A stretch of 64,000 nucleotides of DNA from Streptomyces albus subsp. albus (GTDB lineage Bacteria > Actinomycetota > Actinomycetes > Streptomycetales > Streptomycetaceae), in assembly GCF_000725885.1 (NCBI RefSeq), contig NZ_JODR01000005.1:222345-286344 (forward strand), in the 5' to 3' direction. Shown one piece after another: positions 25,684-34,801 of the stretch (positions are counted from its first letter, which is position 1; every line of letters begins with the position of its first letter). The notes under the pieces are model-generated. The model searched no databases, had not been told where the DNA came from, and was given only the letters and a program-made list of their open reading frames with translations. A program made the translations under genes and the position numbers.

Positions 25684-26484
25684 TCAGGACGCCGGACAGT
25701 CGGCCTCCGCGTAGACGACCAGCGTCAGTTCCGGCTGCCCCGCGGGATGGAAGGCCGTGTAGACGAACTCGGTGATCCCGCGGCCCGGGGGCCGAAGCCG
25801 TTTCCGCCCGCTCTGCTGGGCCTGTACGTCGTACCGCGGCCACCAGGCCCGCACGTGAGGGCTGTTCGCGTGCAGTTCGTCGATCAGCCGCGTGAACCGG
25901 GGATCGCCGGGGCGGCGTCCCGCCAGCGTACGGAGCCTGGCGAGCAGCCCGCGCGCCTCCACCTCCCAGTCGACGACGATCTCGCGGGCCGCGGGTTCGA
26001 GGAACGTCCAGCGCAGGAAGTTCGCGGGTCGGTCGGCCGTGCCGTCGAGGTCCGGGAACAGTTCCCCGGCCGCCTGGTTGCGGCTGAGCACGTCGTAGTT
26101 GTCGGCGATGAGGTAGGCCGGCTGCGGCTAAAGCAGCCGCGGTACGGCCGCGATCTGCGCGGCGAGGGGCTCGTCGTCGACGGGCTGGGCGGCCGGTGCG
26201 TGACCTGCGAGCCGGAAGAGGTGGTCCCGTTCGTGGCGGCCGAGCCGCAAGACCGAGGCCAGGGAGCCCAGCACCTGCTCCGAGACGCGGATGTCCCGTC
26301 CCTGCTCCAGATACGTGTACCAGGTGGCGCTGATCCCGGCGAGCAGCGCCAGTTCCTCCCGGCGCAGCCCGGGGGTGCGGCGCCGGCCGGTGTGCGGCAG
26401 CCCCACCTGGTCGGGGGTGATCTGCTCCCTGCGGCTGCGCAGGAACAAGCCCAGTTCACGACGCTGGTCTTCGGGGTGCTGCAT
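25684..26484 (-). pseudogene. MmyB-like XRE regulator interrupted by an amber stop
   Basis: From ATG 26484 (MQHPEDQRRELG) the frame encodes an XRE helix-turn-helix of the actinobacterial MmyB-like type (RRTPGLRREELALLAGIS, then WYTYLEQGRDIRVS). It ends at a TAG (26128-26130). Directly after the TAG, in the same frame, the conserved second domain continues (PQPAYLIADNYDVLSRNQAAGELFPDL through AGQPELTLVVYAEAD) to the stop at 25684. The whole would be about 266 residues, normal for this family. So a single nonsense codon, with perhaps a few missing residues beside it, splits the DNA-binding domain from the PAS-like ligand domain. It is divergent from the SDR at 26633, the usual arrangement for these regulators and their target oxidoreductases. 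Confidence 0.82.
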
Positions 26485-26632
26485 GAGTCGGTGCCACCTT
26501 CGGTTCCAGAATAAGCAGGCTCTGTATACCAGGCTGCGCCTGCGGAAGACTCCGGGCAGGGACGCCGCGAGATCGTCCCGGCCGCCGGCCAGTGGCCTCG
26601 GCGGCACGGCACCACGAGACATCGGAGCAACA

Positions 26633-27396
26633 GTGGAATCAGCCCCAAGGACGGACGCGGCAGGAGCGCAGGCCTGCGACAAGGTGGTCGCCGTCACCGG
26701 CGCCGGCAGCGGCATAGGCCGGGCCACCGCGCTCGCGCTGGCGGAGCGCGGGGCGGCGGTCGTCCTCGGCGCCCGCCGCGGTGAGCGCGTGAGGGGACTC
26801 GCCGCCGACATCCGCGCACGCGGGGGCCGCGCCGTCGGCGTACCGACCGATGTGCGGCGGCGCGAGGACCCTGCCCGCCTCGTCGAGACGGCACTCGACG
26901 CCTTCGGCAGGCTGGACGTGCTCGTCAACAACGCATGTGTGGGGCCCCTCTCCCCGCTGGCGGAGCTGCGCGTCGAGGAGTGGGACGAGATGATCGACGT
27001 CAATCTGCGCGGTGTCCTGTACGGCATCGCCGCCGCGCTGCCGGTCTTCCGCCGGCAGGGGGCGGGCCACGTGGTCACGGTGGCGTCGACGGCCGCGTAC
27101 CGTACCGTTCCCCGGCAGTCGGTGTACGCCGCGACGAAGACGGCCGTGCGCACGGTCTGCGAAGGGCTGCGGCAGGAGGTCGGTGACCTGCGCGTCACCG
27201 TCGTCTCGCCGGGGTTCGTGCACACCGACTTCGTCCACGCGGTCGCCGACCCGGCTTCCGCGCCGAGATGCTGGCCCGCCGTGACGCCATGGCACTGGAT
27301 CCCGTGTCGATCGCGGAGGCCATCGCCTACGCGATCGGCCAGCCGGAGCAGGTCGACGTCAACGAGATCGTGGTCCGCCCCGTCGCCCAGCGGTGA
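26633..27396 (+). pseudogene. SDR oxidoreductase with 3' frameshift
   Basis: GTG 26633 (GGAG eight bases upstream) opens a classical short-chain dehydrogenase: TGAGSGIG, NNACVG, VASTAAY, YAATKTA and the PGFVHTD loop. Near 27257 the frame departs from the family; shifting by one base restores AEMLARRDAMALDPV and the expected C-terminus DVNEIVVRPVAQR, ending at 27394-27396. One base appears missing in the GGCTTCCGCGCC stretch. Catalytic residues are upstream of the break, but the C-terminal helices and last strand that complete the fold and tetramer would be lost. It resembles the intact SDR at 19534 over its length. It stands divergent to the broken MmyB-like regulator. Confidence 0.8.
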
Positions 27397-27409
27397 CAGC
27401 GGCGCCCGG

Positions 27410-27463
27410 CGCCCCCGGCCGGCCGCAGGCGCGAGGCCCGCTCGCGCCGTCGCGCCGGGGGCG
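27410..27463. terminator. Weak candidate terminator between convergent genes
   Basis: CGCCCCCGG (27410-27418) and CCGGGGGCG (27455-27463) can form a 9-bp stem across a 36-nt loop in the gap between the SDR remnant and the convergent methionine aminopeptidase gene. The long loop keeps confidence low. Confidence 0.3.
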
Positions 27464-27483
27464 GGAGGCGACGGGCGGCGGCC

Positions 27484-28266
27484 TCACGGCTGCGCGTGCC
27501 GCGGCAGGGTGAGGATCTCGGCTCCGTCGTCGGTGATGGCGATGGTGTGCTCGCTGTGCGCCGTCCGGCAGCCTGTCGCACTGCGCAGCGTCCAGCCGTC
27601 TTGGTCGGTGACGAGTTCATCGGTGTCCGCCATGATCCACGGCTCCAGTGCCAGCAACAGCCCGGGGCGCAGTTTGTACCCGCGGCCGGGCCGTCCGGTG
27701 TTCGCGACGTGCGGGTCCTGGTGCATCGTCGAGCCGATGCCGTGCCCGCCGAACTCGGTGTTGACCGGGTACCCCGCCTCGCTGAGGACGGTGCCGATGG
27801 CGTGGGAGATGTCGCCGATGCGGGCGCCGGGCCCGGCCGCGGCGATCCCCGCGGCCAGCGCGCGCTCGGTCGCGCTGATCAACGCGACGCTCTCCGGCGG
27901 CTTGGCGTCGCCCACGAGGAAGCTGATGGCGGCGTCCGCGGCGACTCCGTCCAGGAGGACGGCGAGGTCGAGCGTCAGCAGATCGCCGTCGGCCAGCGTG
28001 TAGTCGTGCGGCCGGCCATGCAGCACGGCGTCGTTGACGGCCGTGCAGATGTAGTGGCCGAACGGCCCGCGGCCGAAGGAGGGCGCGTAGTCGACGTAGC
28101 AGGACTGCGCTCCCGCCTCGACGATCATCTCCTTGGCCCAGCGGTCGATCTCCAGCAGGTTCGTGCCGGGGACGCTGCGGCTCTTCAATGTGTGCAGGAT
28201 GTCGGCGACCAGGGCGCCCGTGGCTTTCGCGCGGGTCAGCTGGGTGGGGGTCAGAATCTCGATCAC
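27484..28266 (-). CDS. map: Type I methionine aminopeptidase
   Basis: A 260-residue metallopeptidase that removes the initiator Met from nascent proteins. The five metal ligands of the pita-bread fold are visible: Asp in LTLDLAVLLDG and in the next AADAA, His in GGHGIG, Glu in LLALEPW and Glu in AHSEHT. GTG 28266 is chosen because AAGGA lies six bases upstream; an upstream in-frame start gives eleven more residues without family similarity. Streptomyces carry more than one map gene, and this copy sits divergent from a small XRE regulator with shared operator-like boxes rather than beside secY/infA, so it is an accessory, regulated copy. Accessory MetAPs can act as resistance targets, but nothing here proves it. 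Confidence 0.93.
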   Translation of the reverse strand: MIEILTPTQLTRAKATGALVADILHTLKSRSVPGTNLLEIDRWAKEMIVEAGAQSCYVDYAPSFGRGPFGHYICTAVNDAVLHGRPHDYTLADGDLLTLDLAVLLDGVAADAAISFLVGDAKPPESVALISATERALAAGIAAAGPGARIGDISHAIGTVLSEAGYPVNTEFGGHGIGSTMHQDPHVANTGRPGRGYKLRPGLLLALEPWIMADTDELVTDQDGWTLRSATGCRTAHSEHTIAITDDGAEILTLPRHAQP

Positions 28267-28298
28267 GGAGCGTCCTTCTGCGGTGGTGGCCAATAACA

Positions 28299-28321
28299 AT
28301 ACCGGCCATACTATACCGGTA
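28299..28321. promoter_or_regulatory. Candidate XRE operator between map and XRE gene
   Basis: ATACCGG (28299-28305) and TATACCGGTA (28312-28321) are two copies of one element in the 69-bp divergent gap; the second contains the perfect palindrome TACCGGTA (28314-28321). Its location over both promoters suits autoregulation by the XRE protein. The AT-rich stretch here also suits a promoter. Confidence 0.5.
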
Positions 28322-28335
28322 CTAGAATCGGCGTC

Positions 28336-28638
28336 ATGGTCAGGTTGCCGCTCACTCCCGCAGAGGTCGAACGCGGACAGCGCCTCGGCGCGCTCCTGCG
28401 TCGCGCCAGAGGAGAGCGCTCGATGCTCGACGTCGCGCTCGCCGCACAGGTCTCACCGGAGACCCTCCGAAAGATCGAGTCGGGCCGGGTCGCCACGCCC
28501 GCCTTCCCGACCATCGCGGCGATCGCCGATGTCCTCGGCCTCTCGCTCGACGCGGTGTGGGCCCAGATCAGCAGGCCCGAGGGCGCCGCCGCGCCGGCCG
28601 CGGCCGGCCGCGACGCACCTGAAAAGCTGGCCTCGTAG
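28336..28638 (+). CDS. Small XRE-family regulator
   Basis: A 100-residue helix-turn-helix protein of the Cro/C1 (XRE) family. The DNA-binding domain covers residues 12-75 (GALLRRARGERSMLDVALAAQVSPETLRKIESGRVATPAFPT spans the core helices), ending with LSLDAVWAQI. A short alanine-rich tail follows and there is no effector domain. Divergent from the methionine aminopeptidase gene, with repeated TACCGG elements between, so it most likely controls that gene and itself. A terminator hairpin directly follows. Confidence 0.9.
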   Translation: MVRLPLTPAEVERGQRLGALLRRARGERSMLDVALAAQVSPETLRKIESGRVATPAFPTIAAIADVLGLSLDAVWAQISRPEGAAAPAAAGRDAPEKLAS

Positions 28639-28640
28639 AA

Positions 28641-28658
28641 CCTCCCCCGCCGGGGAGG
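28641..28658. terminator. Short hairpin terminator
   Basis: CCTCCCC (28641-28647), a CGCC loop and GGGGAGG (28652-28658) form a tight 7-bp hairpin three bases after the XRE stop and ten bases before the convergent TauE gene end. Confidence 0.6.
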
Positions 28659-28668
28659 GGGGCCGCCG

Positions 28669-29484
28669 TCATACGAGCCGGACCAGCATGGTGCCCAGCA
28701 CGAGGACCAGCAGGGCGACATACCCCCACGCGTGGAGGCGGTCGGGGATGCGCGGCGGCCTGCGGCGCAGGAGGACGACGACCGGGATGGCACCGAGCAG
28801 GAGCAGCCCGGCCGCGCCGAGGTCGACGGAGCCGACGGTGAGCATCCCCGCACCGGTGCCCGCCGTGTGGTTGGCGGCCAGGAACGCGACGCACGCCGGA
28901 AGGCTGATGCACAGCGTGAGGGGGTTGGCGAGGGTTGCCGCGATCTGCATCGGCAGCCCCGAGCGGCGCAGCAGCGGCACGGTCATGACGCTGCCACCGA
29001 CGCCGAGGAACGAGGCGAGCGCACCGATGGGGCCGCCGGACGCGGCCGGAATGGCGAACGTGTCGCTCCCGCGTGCGGCGGGGGCGTCGGGTGCGGGGCG
29101 GAGGAACCCGGGGCGGGCCAGCACATCGGCGATCGTGACGGCCAGGTAGAGGACGAAGCCCCAGGCGATGATCCACTCGGGGGCGAAGGTCGCGGCGATC
29201 GCCCCGACGAGTCCGCCGGCGCCCAGCAGCGCCAGCAGCAGGGTGGTCCCGCGCAGACGGGCGAGCACGGTGCGCGGTGTGGCCAGGGTGGCGACGGCCG
29301 CGTTGACGACCATCACCACCGAGGAGGTTGCCACCGCGATGGTCGCGGAGGCGGCGCCCGCGGCGGCGTCCACCCAGAAGATGACGGGGACGGTGACGAA
29401 GCCTCCGCCGAAGCCGAAGAGCACGGTGGTCAGGCCGGTCAGAATTCCGATGACAAGAAGAACAGCGACACTCACCGAACCCAT
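28669..29484 (-). CDS. TauE/SafE-family membrane transporter
   Basis: A 271-residue membrane protein with about eight hydrophobic helices and the duplicated TauE/SafE motif (LTTVLFGFGGGFVTVPV in the first half, LASFLGVGGSVMTVPLL in the second). The family exports sulfite, sulfonates or other organic anions. ATG 29484 is chosen because it precedes the first helix; no strong ribosome site is seen. It is divergent from an AraC-type regulator 75 bp away, so the pair probably forms a regulator/exporter unit. Substrate unknown. Confidence 0.9.
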   Translation of the reverse strand: MGSVSVAVLLVIGILTGLTTVLFGFGGGFVTVPVIFWVDAAAGAASATIAVATSSVVMVVNAAVATLATPRTVLARLRGTTLLLALLGAGGLVGAIAATFAPEWIIAWGFVLYLAVTIADVLARPGFLRPAPDAPAARGSDTFAIPAASGGPIGALASFLGVGGSVMTVPLLRRSGLPMQIAATLANPLTLCISLPACVAFLAANHTAGTGAGMLTVGSVDLGAAGLLLLGAIPVVVLLRRRPPRIPDRLHAWGYVALLVLVLGTMLVRLV

Positions 29485-29559
29485 TGCAGTCGAGAACGCC
29501 ACGGGCCGACAAACGAATCTCGTACGGAAACCATCGAGAAACGGCCGTAGGCTGGTCTG

Positions 29560-30318
29560 GTGCGCAACGTCTCCCTCGCCGAGTTCGACCACCTCCCCGC
29601 CGAGGTGCTGCCGATCGCGACCGACTACCCGCCGGACTACCTGCTGGTATGGCACGAGCACCGGCGTGCGCAGTTCCTCTACGCCGCGACCGGCACGATG
29701 CTCGTCGAGACCGACGAAGGGGCATGGACGGTGCCCGGCGAGCGCGCCGTGCTCATTCCGCCGCGCGTCCGCCATCAGGTGCGGATGCTGGACGTACAGA
29801 CCTCCAGCCTCTACATCGAGCCGGCCGCGGTGCCCTGGTGGCCCGGCACCTGCCGCGTCGTCGAGGTCGCTCCGCTGCTGCGGGAACTGCTCCTGGACGC
29901 CGCCGAACTGGACGCCGACTACGGTGACAGGAGCCGGGACAGCGCACTCGTGGCCCTGATCCTGGAGGAGCTGGCCACCCTCACCGAGGTGCCCTTGCAT
30001 GTGGCGCTGCCGCACGAGGAGCCGTTCTCCCGGCTGTGCCGCGGCTATCTCGCACACCCCGACGTGGCGGTGAGCAACACGGACTGGGCGCGCACCGCCG
30101 CGATGAGCGAACGCGCCTTCACCCGCCGCTTCCGCGAGCTGACGGGGATGAGCCCCGCGGCCTGGCGGGCGAAGGCCCGGCTGCTCGCCGCGATCCCGCT
30201 GCTGCGCCACAAGACCGTCACCGAGGTCTCGGCGCTGCTCGGCTACGCGTCCCCCGCGGCGTTCACCTACGCCTTCGGCCGCGCCTTCGACGTGGCCCCC
30301 TCGTCCCTGAGACGGTGA
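29560..30318 (+). CDS. AraC-family regulator with cupin sensor domain
   Basis: A 252-residue regulator. Residues 20-100 form an AraC-type cupin (HRRAQFLYAATGTMLVET, then VPGERAVLIPPRVRHQV), and the C-terminal 95 residues hold the two helix-turn-helices (SNTDWARTAAMSERAFTRRF and TVTEVSALLGYASPAAFTYAF). GTG 29560 is chosen because homologues start with the short strand leading into the cupin. It is divergent from the TauE-family transporter, a common pair in actinobacteria, and probably activates or represses it in response to a small ligand. Confidence 0.92.
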   Translation: MRNVSLAEFDHLPAEVLPIATDYPPDYLLVWHEHRRAQFLYAATGTMLVETDEGAWTVPGERAVLIPPRVRHQVRMLDVQTSSLYIEPAAVPWWPGTCRVVEVAPLLRELLLDAAELDADYGDRSRDSALVALILEELATLTEVPLHVALPHEEPFSRLCRGYLAHPDVAVSNTDWARTAAMSERAFTRRFRELTGMSPAAWRAKARLLAAIPLLRHKTVTEVSALLGYASPAAFTYAFGRAFDVAPSSLRR

Positions 30319-30336
30319 CCTGCGCCGGGCGAGGGG

Positions 30337-30394
30337 GCGGACTGCCCCGCGCCCCGCACGGGAGGGCGGACAGCCCTGCGCCCCGCACGGGAGG
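30337..30394. repeat. Two tandem copies of a 29-bp unit
   Basis: A 29-bp unit rich in GC (beginning GCGGACTGCCCCGCG and ending CACGGGAGG) occurs at 30337-30365 and again at 30366-30394 with two mismatches. It fills the gap between the convergent AraC and TetR genes. A recent small duplication. Confidence 0.85.
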
Positions 30395-30400
30395 GGACGG

Positions 30401-31027
30401 TCAGTCGGCGCCCGGTCCGGACGCTTCGCGGGAAGGCCGGTCCCGGTCGATGATCCCCTCGACGATGCGCAGCAGCCGTTCCGCCGTGCGGTCGATGCTG
30501 CCGTTCTGCGTGCTGACCTGCGCCCCTTCGAGAACGAAGGTGATCTCGGCCGCGGCCTCCTCCGGCTCGGGCAGTCCGGCCCGGGTGCACATGGCCACCA
30601 GGCGCCGGGTCTGGAGGGCCTTGTGCTGCTCGATCACCTGCCGTGCGGGGTGGGCGCGGTCGGGGAGTTCGGCGAGTGAGTTGATGAACGGGCAGCCCCG
30701 GTACGAGAGCGCCGGCAGCCCGTCCGCGATGAAACGGGCCAGGGACAGGATCTGCTCCCTGGGCCGGTCCGGGTGGTCGGCCTCGGCCCGGTCGAAGGCC
30801 GCCTGGTAGTCGGCGGCGAGGATGCGCAGCCACTCCGCGACCAGCGCGTCCTTGGTCTCGAAGTGCCGGTAGACCGCCATCTTGGTGGTCTCGGCCTTCT
30901 CGGCGATGGCCTGCACGCTCACCCGCCGGATCCCCTCGCTCTGGAAGAGCTCTTCCGCCGCGTCGAGGATGCGTTCCCGGGGCGGCAGCTTCGCCACCCT
31001 GCCCGGCCTGCTGGCGGTTGCTGTCAT
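30401..31027 (-). CDS. TetR-family regulator
   Basis: A 208-residue TetR-type repressor. The N-terminal HTH is standard (PPRERILDAAEELFQSEG, VSVQAIAEKAETTKMAVYRHF). The C-terminal effector domain carries YRGCPFINSLAELPD, a segment common in the subgroup that regulates oxidoreductases and amidases. ATG 31027 is followed closely by basic residues. It is divergent from the amidase at 31147, and a 16-bp palindrome lies between them, so it is the probable repressor of the amidase. Confidence 0.92.
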   Translation of the reverse strand: MTATASRPGRVAKLPPRERILDAAEELFQSEGIRRVSVQAIAEKAETTKMAVYRHFETKDALVAEWLRILAADYQAAFDRAEADHPDRPREQILSLARFIADGLPALSYRGCPFINSLAELPDRAHPARQVIEQHKALQTRRLVAMCTRAGLPEPEEAAAEITFVLEGAQVSTQNGSIDRTAERLLRIVEGIIDRDRPSREASGPGAD

Positions 31028-31093
31028 CCCTGCTCCCTGACGTCCGGTCGGTGGTGGCTCCCCGGCCTGTTACGGTACCAGGCAGTTCCACGC

Positions 31094-31109
31094 GATACCG
31101 TTCGGTATC
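31094..31109. promoter_or_regulatory. TetR operator palindrome
   Basis: GATACCG-TT-CGGTATC is a palindrome with two perfect 7-bp arms in the region between tetR and the amidase gene. Related half-sites GGTACC (31075) and GGTATC (31124) flank it. Typical size and symmetry for a TetR dimer site. Confidence 0.7.
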
Positions 31110-31146
31110 ACACGGGACTCATTGGTATCGACCTTCGGGAGTGACG

Positions 31147-32598
31147 GTGAACGTTGCCGAGTACGCGTCGTTCGACGCGGTCGGACTTGCACAGCTGGTG
31201 GCCGAGGGGGAGGTCACCCCGGCCGAACTGGAGGGAGCCGCACGCGAGGCCGTGCGCCGGGTCAACCCGCGGATCAACGCCGTCGTGGAGACCTGGCCGG
31301 CCCAGGACGAACCGGCCCCGGGCAGCGCACCACTGGCCGGAGTCCCCTTCCTGATCAAGGACATAGGCGTCTCCATGGCAGGACGGCGCTCCGAGCTGGG
31401 CAGCCGGCTCGCCGCCGGCCACGTCGCCCACCTCGACTCCTTCCTGATGACCCGCTTCCGGCGCGCCGGGCTCGTGACGGTCGGCCGCACCGCCGCACCG
31501 GAGCTGGCCTACAGCACCACCACGGAACCGGTGCTGTACGGCGCCACCCGCAACCCCTGGGACCTGGAGCGGAGCGCCGGCGGATCCAGCGGGGGAGCGG
31601 GCGCCGCCGTCGCCGCCGGGGTGGTGCCGCTCGCGCACGCCACCGACGCCGCGGGCTCGCTGCGCATCCCCGCCGCCTGCACCGGCCTCTTCGGGCTGAA
31701 GCCCACCCGCGGCCGGGTCTCCGCCGGCCCCGACTTCGACGAGGTCTTCAACGGCCTCGCCGTACAGGGCGGCATCAGCCGCACGGTCCGCGACAGCGCC
31801 GTCCTGCTGGACCAGATCCGCGGCCCGGAGCCGGGCGACCCGTACTGGGCCCAGGAGCCCGCACGCCCGTACGCGGAGGAGGTCACTCGGGACCCGGGCT
31901 CCCTGCGGATCGGCGTCCTGGCCCAGGCGTGGGGCGGACTGCGCACCGCCGCCCCGGTGGCCGAGGCCCTCTCCCGCACCGTGCGGCAGCTCGCCTCCCT
32001 CGGACACCAGGTGGAGGAGGTCCAGGTGGATCTGGGCGTCGGCTGGGACGAGTTCGTCCTGGCCGGCGCCCACCAGTGGACGGCGAACCTCGCCGCGTCA
32101 ATCGACGAACTCGCAGCCGCGACCGGCCGGCCCGTCGACTCCTCCACACTGGAGCCGCCGGTCCTCGCGAGCTACCACTACGGCCGTGAGGTCGGCGGCA
32201 CCCAGTTCGTCGCCGCTCTCGCCCTGCGCAACCGGGTCGCCCGCAGCCTGGGACGCTACTTCACCGGCCACGACGTGCTGCTCACCCCGACCCTCCCGGA
32301 GCTTCCCGTACCCCTGGGCACCCATGCCGAGGGCGCCGAAGAGCTGGACGGCCTCGGCTGGATCCGCCGGATCTTCGAGATGTCGCCGTTCACCACCGTG
32401 TTCAACGTGGCGGGCACACCCGCCATGTCCGTCCCGCTGGCGGCCGATGCGGAGACGGGGCTGCCGATCGGTATGCAGTTCGCGGCCGGCTACGGCCGGG
32501 AGGACACCCTCTTCCGCCTCGCCGGCCAGCTCGAACAGGCGCACCCCTGGTCGGACCGGGTCCCGCCGCTGTGGGCGGGCAACCCCACGGGGCACTGA
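31147..32598 (+). CDS. Amidase-signature family enzyme
   Basis: A 483-residue amidase that hydrolyses carboxamides in the cytoplasm by the Ser-cisSer-Lys triad. Lys is in LIKDIGVSM, the Gly/Ser-rich signature is [16 protein letters not shown], and the nucleophile Ser is in [12 protein letters not shown]. Length matches the family (450-500). GTG 31147 is chosen because GGGAG lies five bases upstream; GTG 31141 is an alternative start. It lies behind a TetR operator, so it is probably inducible by its substrate or a related amide. The last stretch ([12 protein letters not shown]) is typical of the family C-terminus. Confidence 0.94.
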   Translation: MNVAEYASFDAVGLAQLVAEGEVTPAELEGAAREAVRRVNPRINAVVETWPAQDEPAPGSAPLAGVPFLIKDIGVSMAGRRSELGSRLAAGHVAHLDSFLMTRFRRAGLVTVGRTAAPELAYSTTTEPVLYGATRNPWDLERSAGGSSGGAGAAVAAGVVPLAHATDAAGSLRIPAACTGLFGLKPTRGRVSAGPDFDEVFNGLAVQGGISRTVRDSAVLLDQIRGPEPGDPYWAQEPARPYAEEVTRDPGSLRIGVLAQAWGGLRTAAPVAEALSRTVRQLASLGHQVEEVQVDLGVGWDEFVLAGAHQWTANLAASIDELAAATGRPVDSSTLEPPVLASYHYGREVGGTQFVAALALRNRVARSLGRYFTGHDVLLTPTLPELPVPLGTHAEGAEELDGLGWIRRIFEMSPFTTVFNVAGTPAMSVPLAADAETGLPIGMQFAAGYGREDTLFRLAGQLEQAHPWSDRVPPLWAGNPTGH

Positions 32599-32634
32599 CG
32601 ACCGTCGCCCGGCCAGGACGTGCCACCCGCCGGC

Positions 32635-34605
32635 TCACCCCCACTCGACGGTCGTCGTGGCTCCGGTGGCGCTGTGGGTGCCGTCCGGGCCGACGGAGGT
32701 GACGGTGAGGGTGGTGGTCGTATCGCCTTCCCGGTCGAGCCGGGCCAGGTAGGCGACCGTGTTGGGGGTGGCGGCCAGATGGCTGAGTACGGTCGTGCCG
32801 CGGTGGACCTCGTAGTGGTGGACCGCCTCGCCGGGGGTGGGAGGCGTCCATGACAGACGCAGCGCCTTGCTGGTGGGGGACAGGGCGGTGGCGTGGTCCA
32901 CCGTGAGCGCGGTGGGCGCCGCCGGCGCGGTGAAGGCTTCGGTGTGCAGGGCGAGTTGGCCGACCCGTACGTCGTAGGCGAGGTCGGTCCTGGCGGTGCG
33001 GTCCAGGGCGAGCTTGAGGCCGAGCTGGAGAACGGTCCCGGCCCCCTGCTGGGGCAGAGCGGCGGTGTAGGTCTTCCAGCCGCCGGTGTCGGTGGTGGTC
33101 AGCGGGACCTCCACCGTGTTGGGCGGGTCCCCGTCGAGGACGACCAGAGCGCGGAGACTGAACTTGGGGTCGGACGGGGTCTTGGCCCGTACGGTCAGGC
33201 GTGCGCCGGCCGGCGCGGTCAGCCGGGTCTGGTACAGGTGTACGGAGACGTCGAACTCGGGGGCGAGAGCGCCGGTCAGGCGCAGGCACGAGCCTCCCTC
33301 CCACGCCTCCTCGAAGCACAAGGAGGCGGCCATACGGGAGTTGCCCCTCGGGCGGATGATCCAGCGGTAGGTGGGCAGGACGTCCTGCAACGAGAGGTTG
33401 GCCCAGCCGTTCCCGCCCCGGCGCGTGACCTGACCGGCGTGGTGGTAGGACGTGCCGTGACCCGCGTTGAAGTGCGTGACGAACGGCAGGGACGTGATGG
33501 TGGTGCGCTCGACGACGTGTGCGGCGATGCCGGGCCAGCCGGTGTCGGACGGGTCGTGACAGGGGCCTGTCCAGTAGTCGGCCTCGGCTCGGTAGAAGTG
33601 CCCGAGCCAGGCGTCCTTCGGCTCCTTGGGCTGGTTGGAGACCGTGTGCGCGGCGAACAGGGCCAGTGAGCCGCGGTGCTGTGAGTTCGCGGGGCAGACC
33701 AGCCGTGCCCGGCCGGGGTTCTCCGGAACCTTGCGGACGAGCTCCAGCCCGTAGAACACGTCGTACCGGTCGCGTTTGATCTTCTCGGCGACGGTAATCG
33801 AACGCGTGATGGAACTGTCGTCCCAGCCGTAGTCGATGAAGATCGAGTCGCAGACCCTCCGCGCCCCGTCCTGGAGACAGAACTCGTTCCTGCCGTCGCC
33901 GCTGTCGGCGAGTTCGTAGCGGAAAGCCTCGTACCAGGTGAATTCGATGTCGGAGCGGGCACGGGCGTAGGCGAGGACGTTCCGCAGTGCCGCCTCGGTC
34001 TTCTCGTCGGTCGGTGTCTCGTAGTTGATGAACCAGCCGTCGAAACCGAAGTACTGGGCAGCCTCGATCAGTTTGTCCACCACCGGGTAGCGCTCCTCGC
34101 CCGTGCTCGCTCCCGGCTGGACGAAGTCCTCGACCCACACCGGTTCGCCCCCGTCGCGGAGAGGGGGGAAGAAGACACTGCCGTACACCTTGACGCCGTT
34201 GCGGTGGGCGGCGTCGGTGATGTGCCCGTTGGGCGGGCAGATCAGCCCACCGCTGGCGACCCCGGCCCAGAACACCAGCACATCCACGTACTGCCAGTGG
34301 CTGAACGCGTAGTAGCGGTGGTCGTCGACGCCCTGCGAGGGGTTCTTGTCCGTGGTCCAGAACTCCGCACAGGACATGATCCGCCCCTCGCCCCCACGTG
34401 CCTTGCTGTTGGTGCGCAGCTTCGCCGAGTACGTGCGCGGACGCAGCGGGACGAGGCTGCGGTTGAACTGTGCATCGACATCGGTGGCCGGGGACCAGCC
34501 CAGGATGCTCGTGGAGCCGTCGGGCACATCGCGGGGTCCGGGGTGCCAGTGGGAGACGTACGGGGGCTTGTCCCGGGGGTCGGAGCCCGTGGTGGCAGAG
34601 GGCAT
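32635..34605 (-). CDS. GH85 endo-beta-N-acetylglucosaminidase, no visible signal peptide
   Basis: A 656-residue family 85 glycosidase, which cleaves the chitobiose core of N-glycans. The catalytic TIM barrel has HWQYVDVLVFWAG near residue 115, and the Glu of GFDGWFINYET, the acid/base in this family. A beta-sandwich and a fibronectin-III-like module (from TALTVDHATALSP) follow. From ATG 34605 (MPSATTGSDPRDK) there is no signal peptide, and the codons upstream of it in the same frame are arginine-rich rather than signal-like. So the enzyme looks cytoplasmic, or uses a non-classical route. It stands alone. A gap of about 200 bp without a clear gene separates it from the FAD oxidoreductase. Confidence 0.9.
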   Translation of the reverse strand: MPSATTGSDPRDKPPYVSHWHPGPRDVPDGSTSILGWSPATDVDAQFNRSLVPLRPRTYSAKLRTNSKARGGEGRIMSCAEFWTTDKNPSQGVDDHRYYAFSHWQYVDVLVFWAGVASGGLICPPNGHITDAAHRNGVKVYGSVFFPPLRDGGEPVWVEDFVQPGASTGEERYPVVDKLIEAAQYFGFDGWFINYETPTDEKTEAALRNVLAYARARSDIEFTWYEAFRYELADSGDGRNEFCLQDGARRVCDSIFIDYGWDDSSITRSITVAEKIKRDRYDVFYGLELVRKVPENPGRARLVCPANSQHRGSLALFAAHTVSNQPKEPKDAWLGHFYRAEADYWTGPCHDPSDTGWPGIAAHVVERTTITSLPFVTHFNAGHGTSYHHAGQVTRRGGNGWANLSLQDVLPTYRWIIRPRGNSRMAASLCFEEAWEGGSCLRLTGALAPEFDVSVHLYQTRLTAPAGARLTVRAKTPSDPKFSLRALVVLDGDPPNTVEVPLTTTDTGGWKTYTAALPQQGAGTVLQLGLKLALDRTARTDLAYDVRVGQLALHTEAFTAPAAPTALTVDHATALSPTSKALRLSWTPPTPGEAVHHYEVHRGTTVLSHLAATPNTVAYLARLDREGDTTTTLTVTSVGPDGTHSATGATTTVEWG

Positions 34606-34801
34606 CGGTCCCTGCTTTCGTCGCTGGCGTCGCGGCACACCAGCCCCACGGGCGCCGCACCGCGACGACCGCCACCGACGCGCGGGGTTCACCCTGATGC
34701 GGGGTGCCTGCGACGGGCGCCCGGTGATCCTCGTGCCTTGCTCGCCGTCGCCGCACCACCGTCTCGGCCCCTCGGGGACGGGTCTTTCCGGGGTGGCCCG
34801 C

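Noticed and set aside
34606..34801. Upstream extension of the GH85 gene providing a signal peptide
   Set aside because: Codons upstream of ATG 34605 in frame are Arg-rich with no hydrophobic core, so they do not encode a signal peptide.
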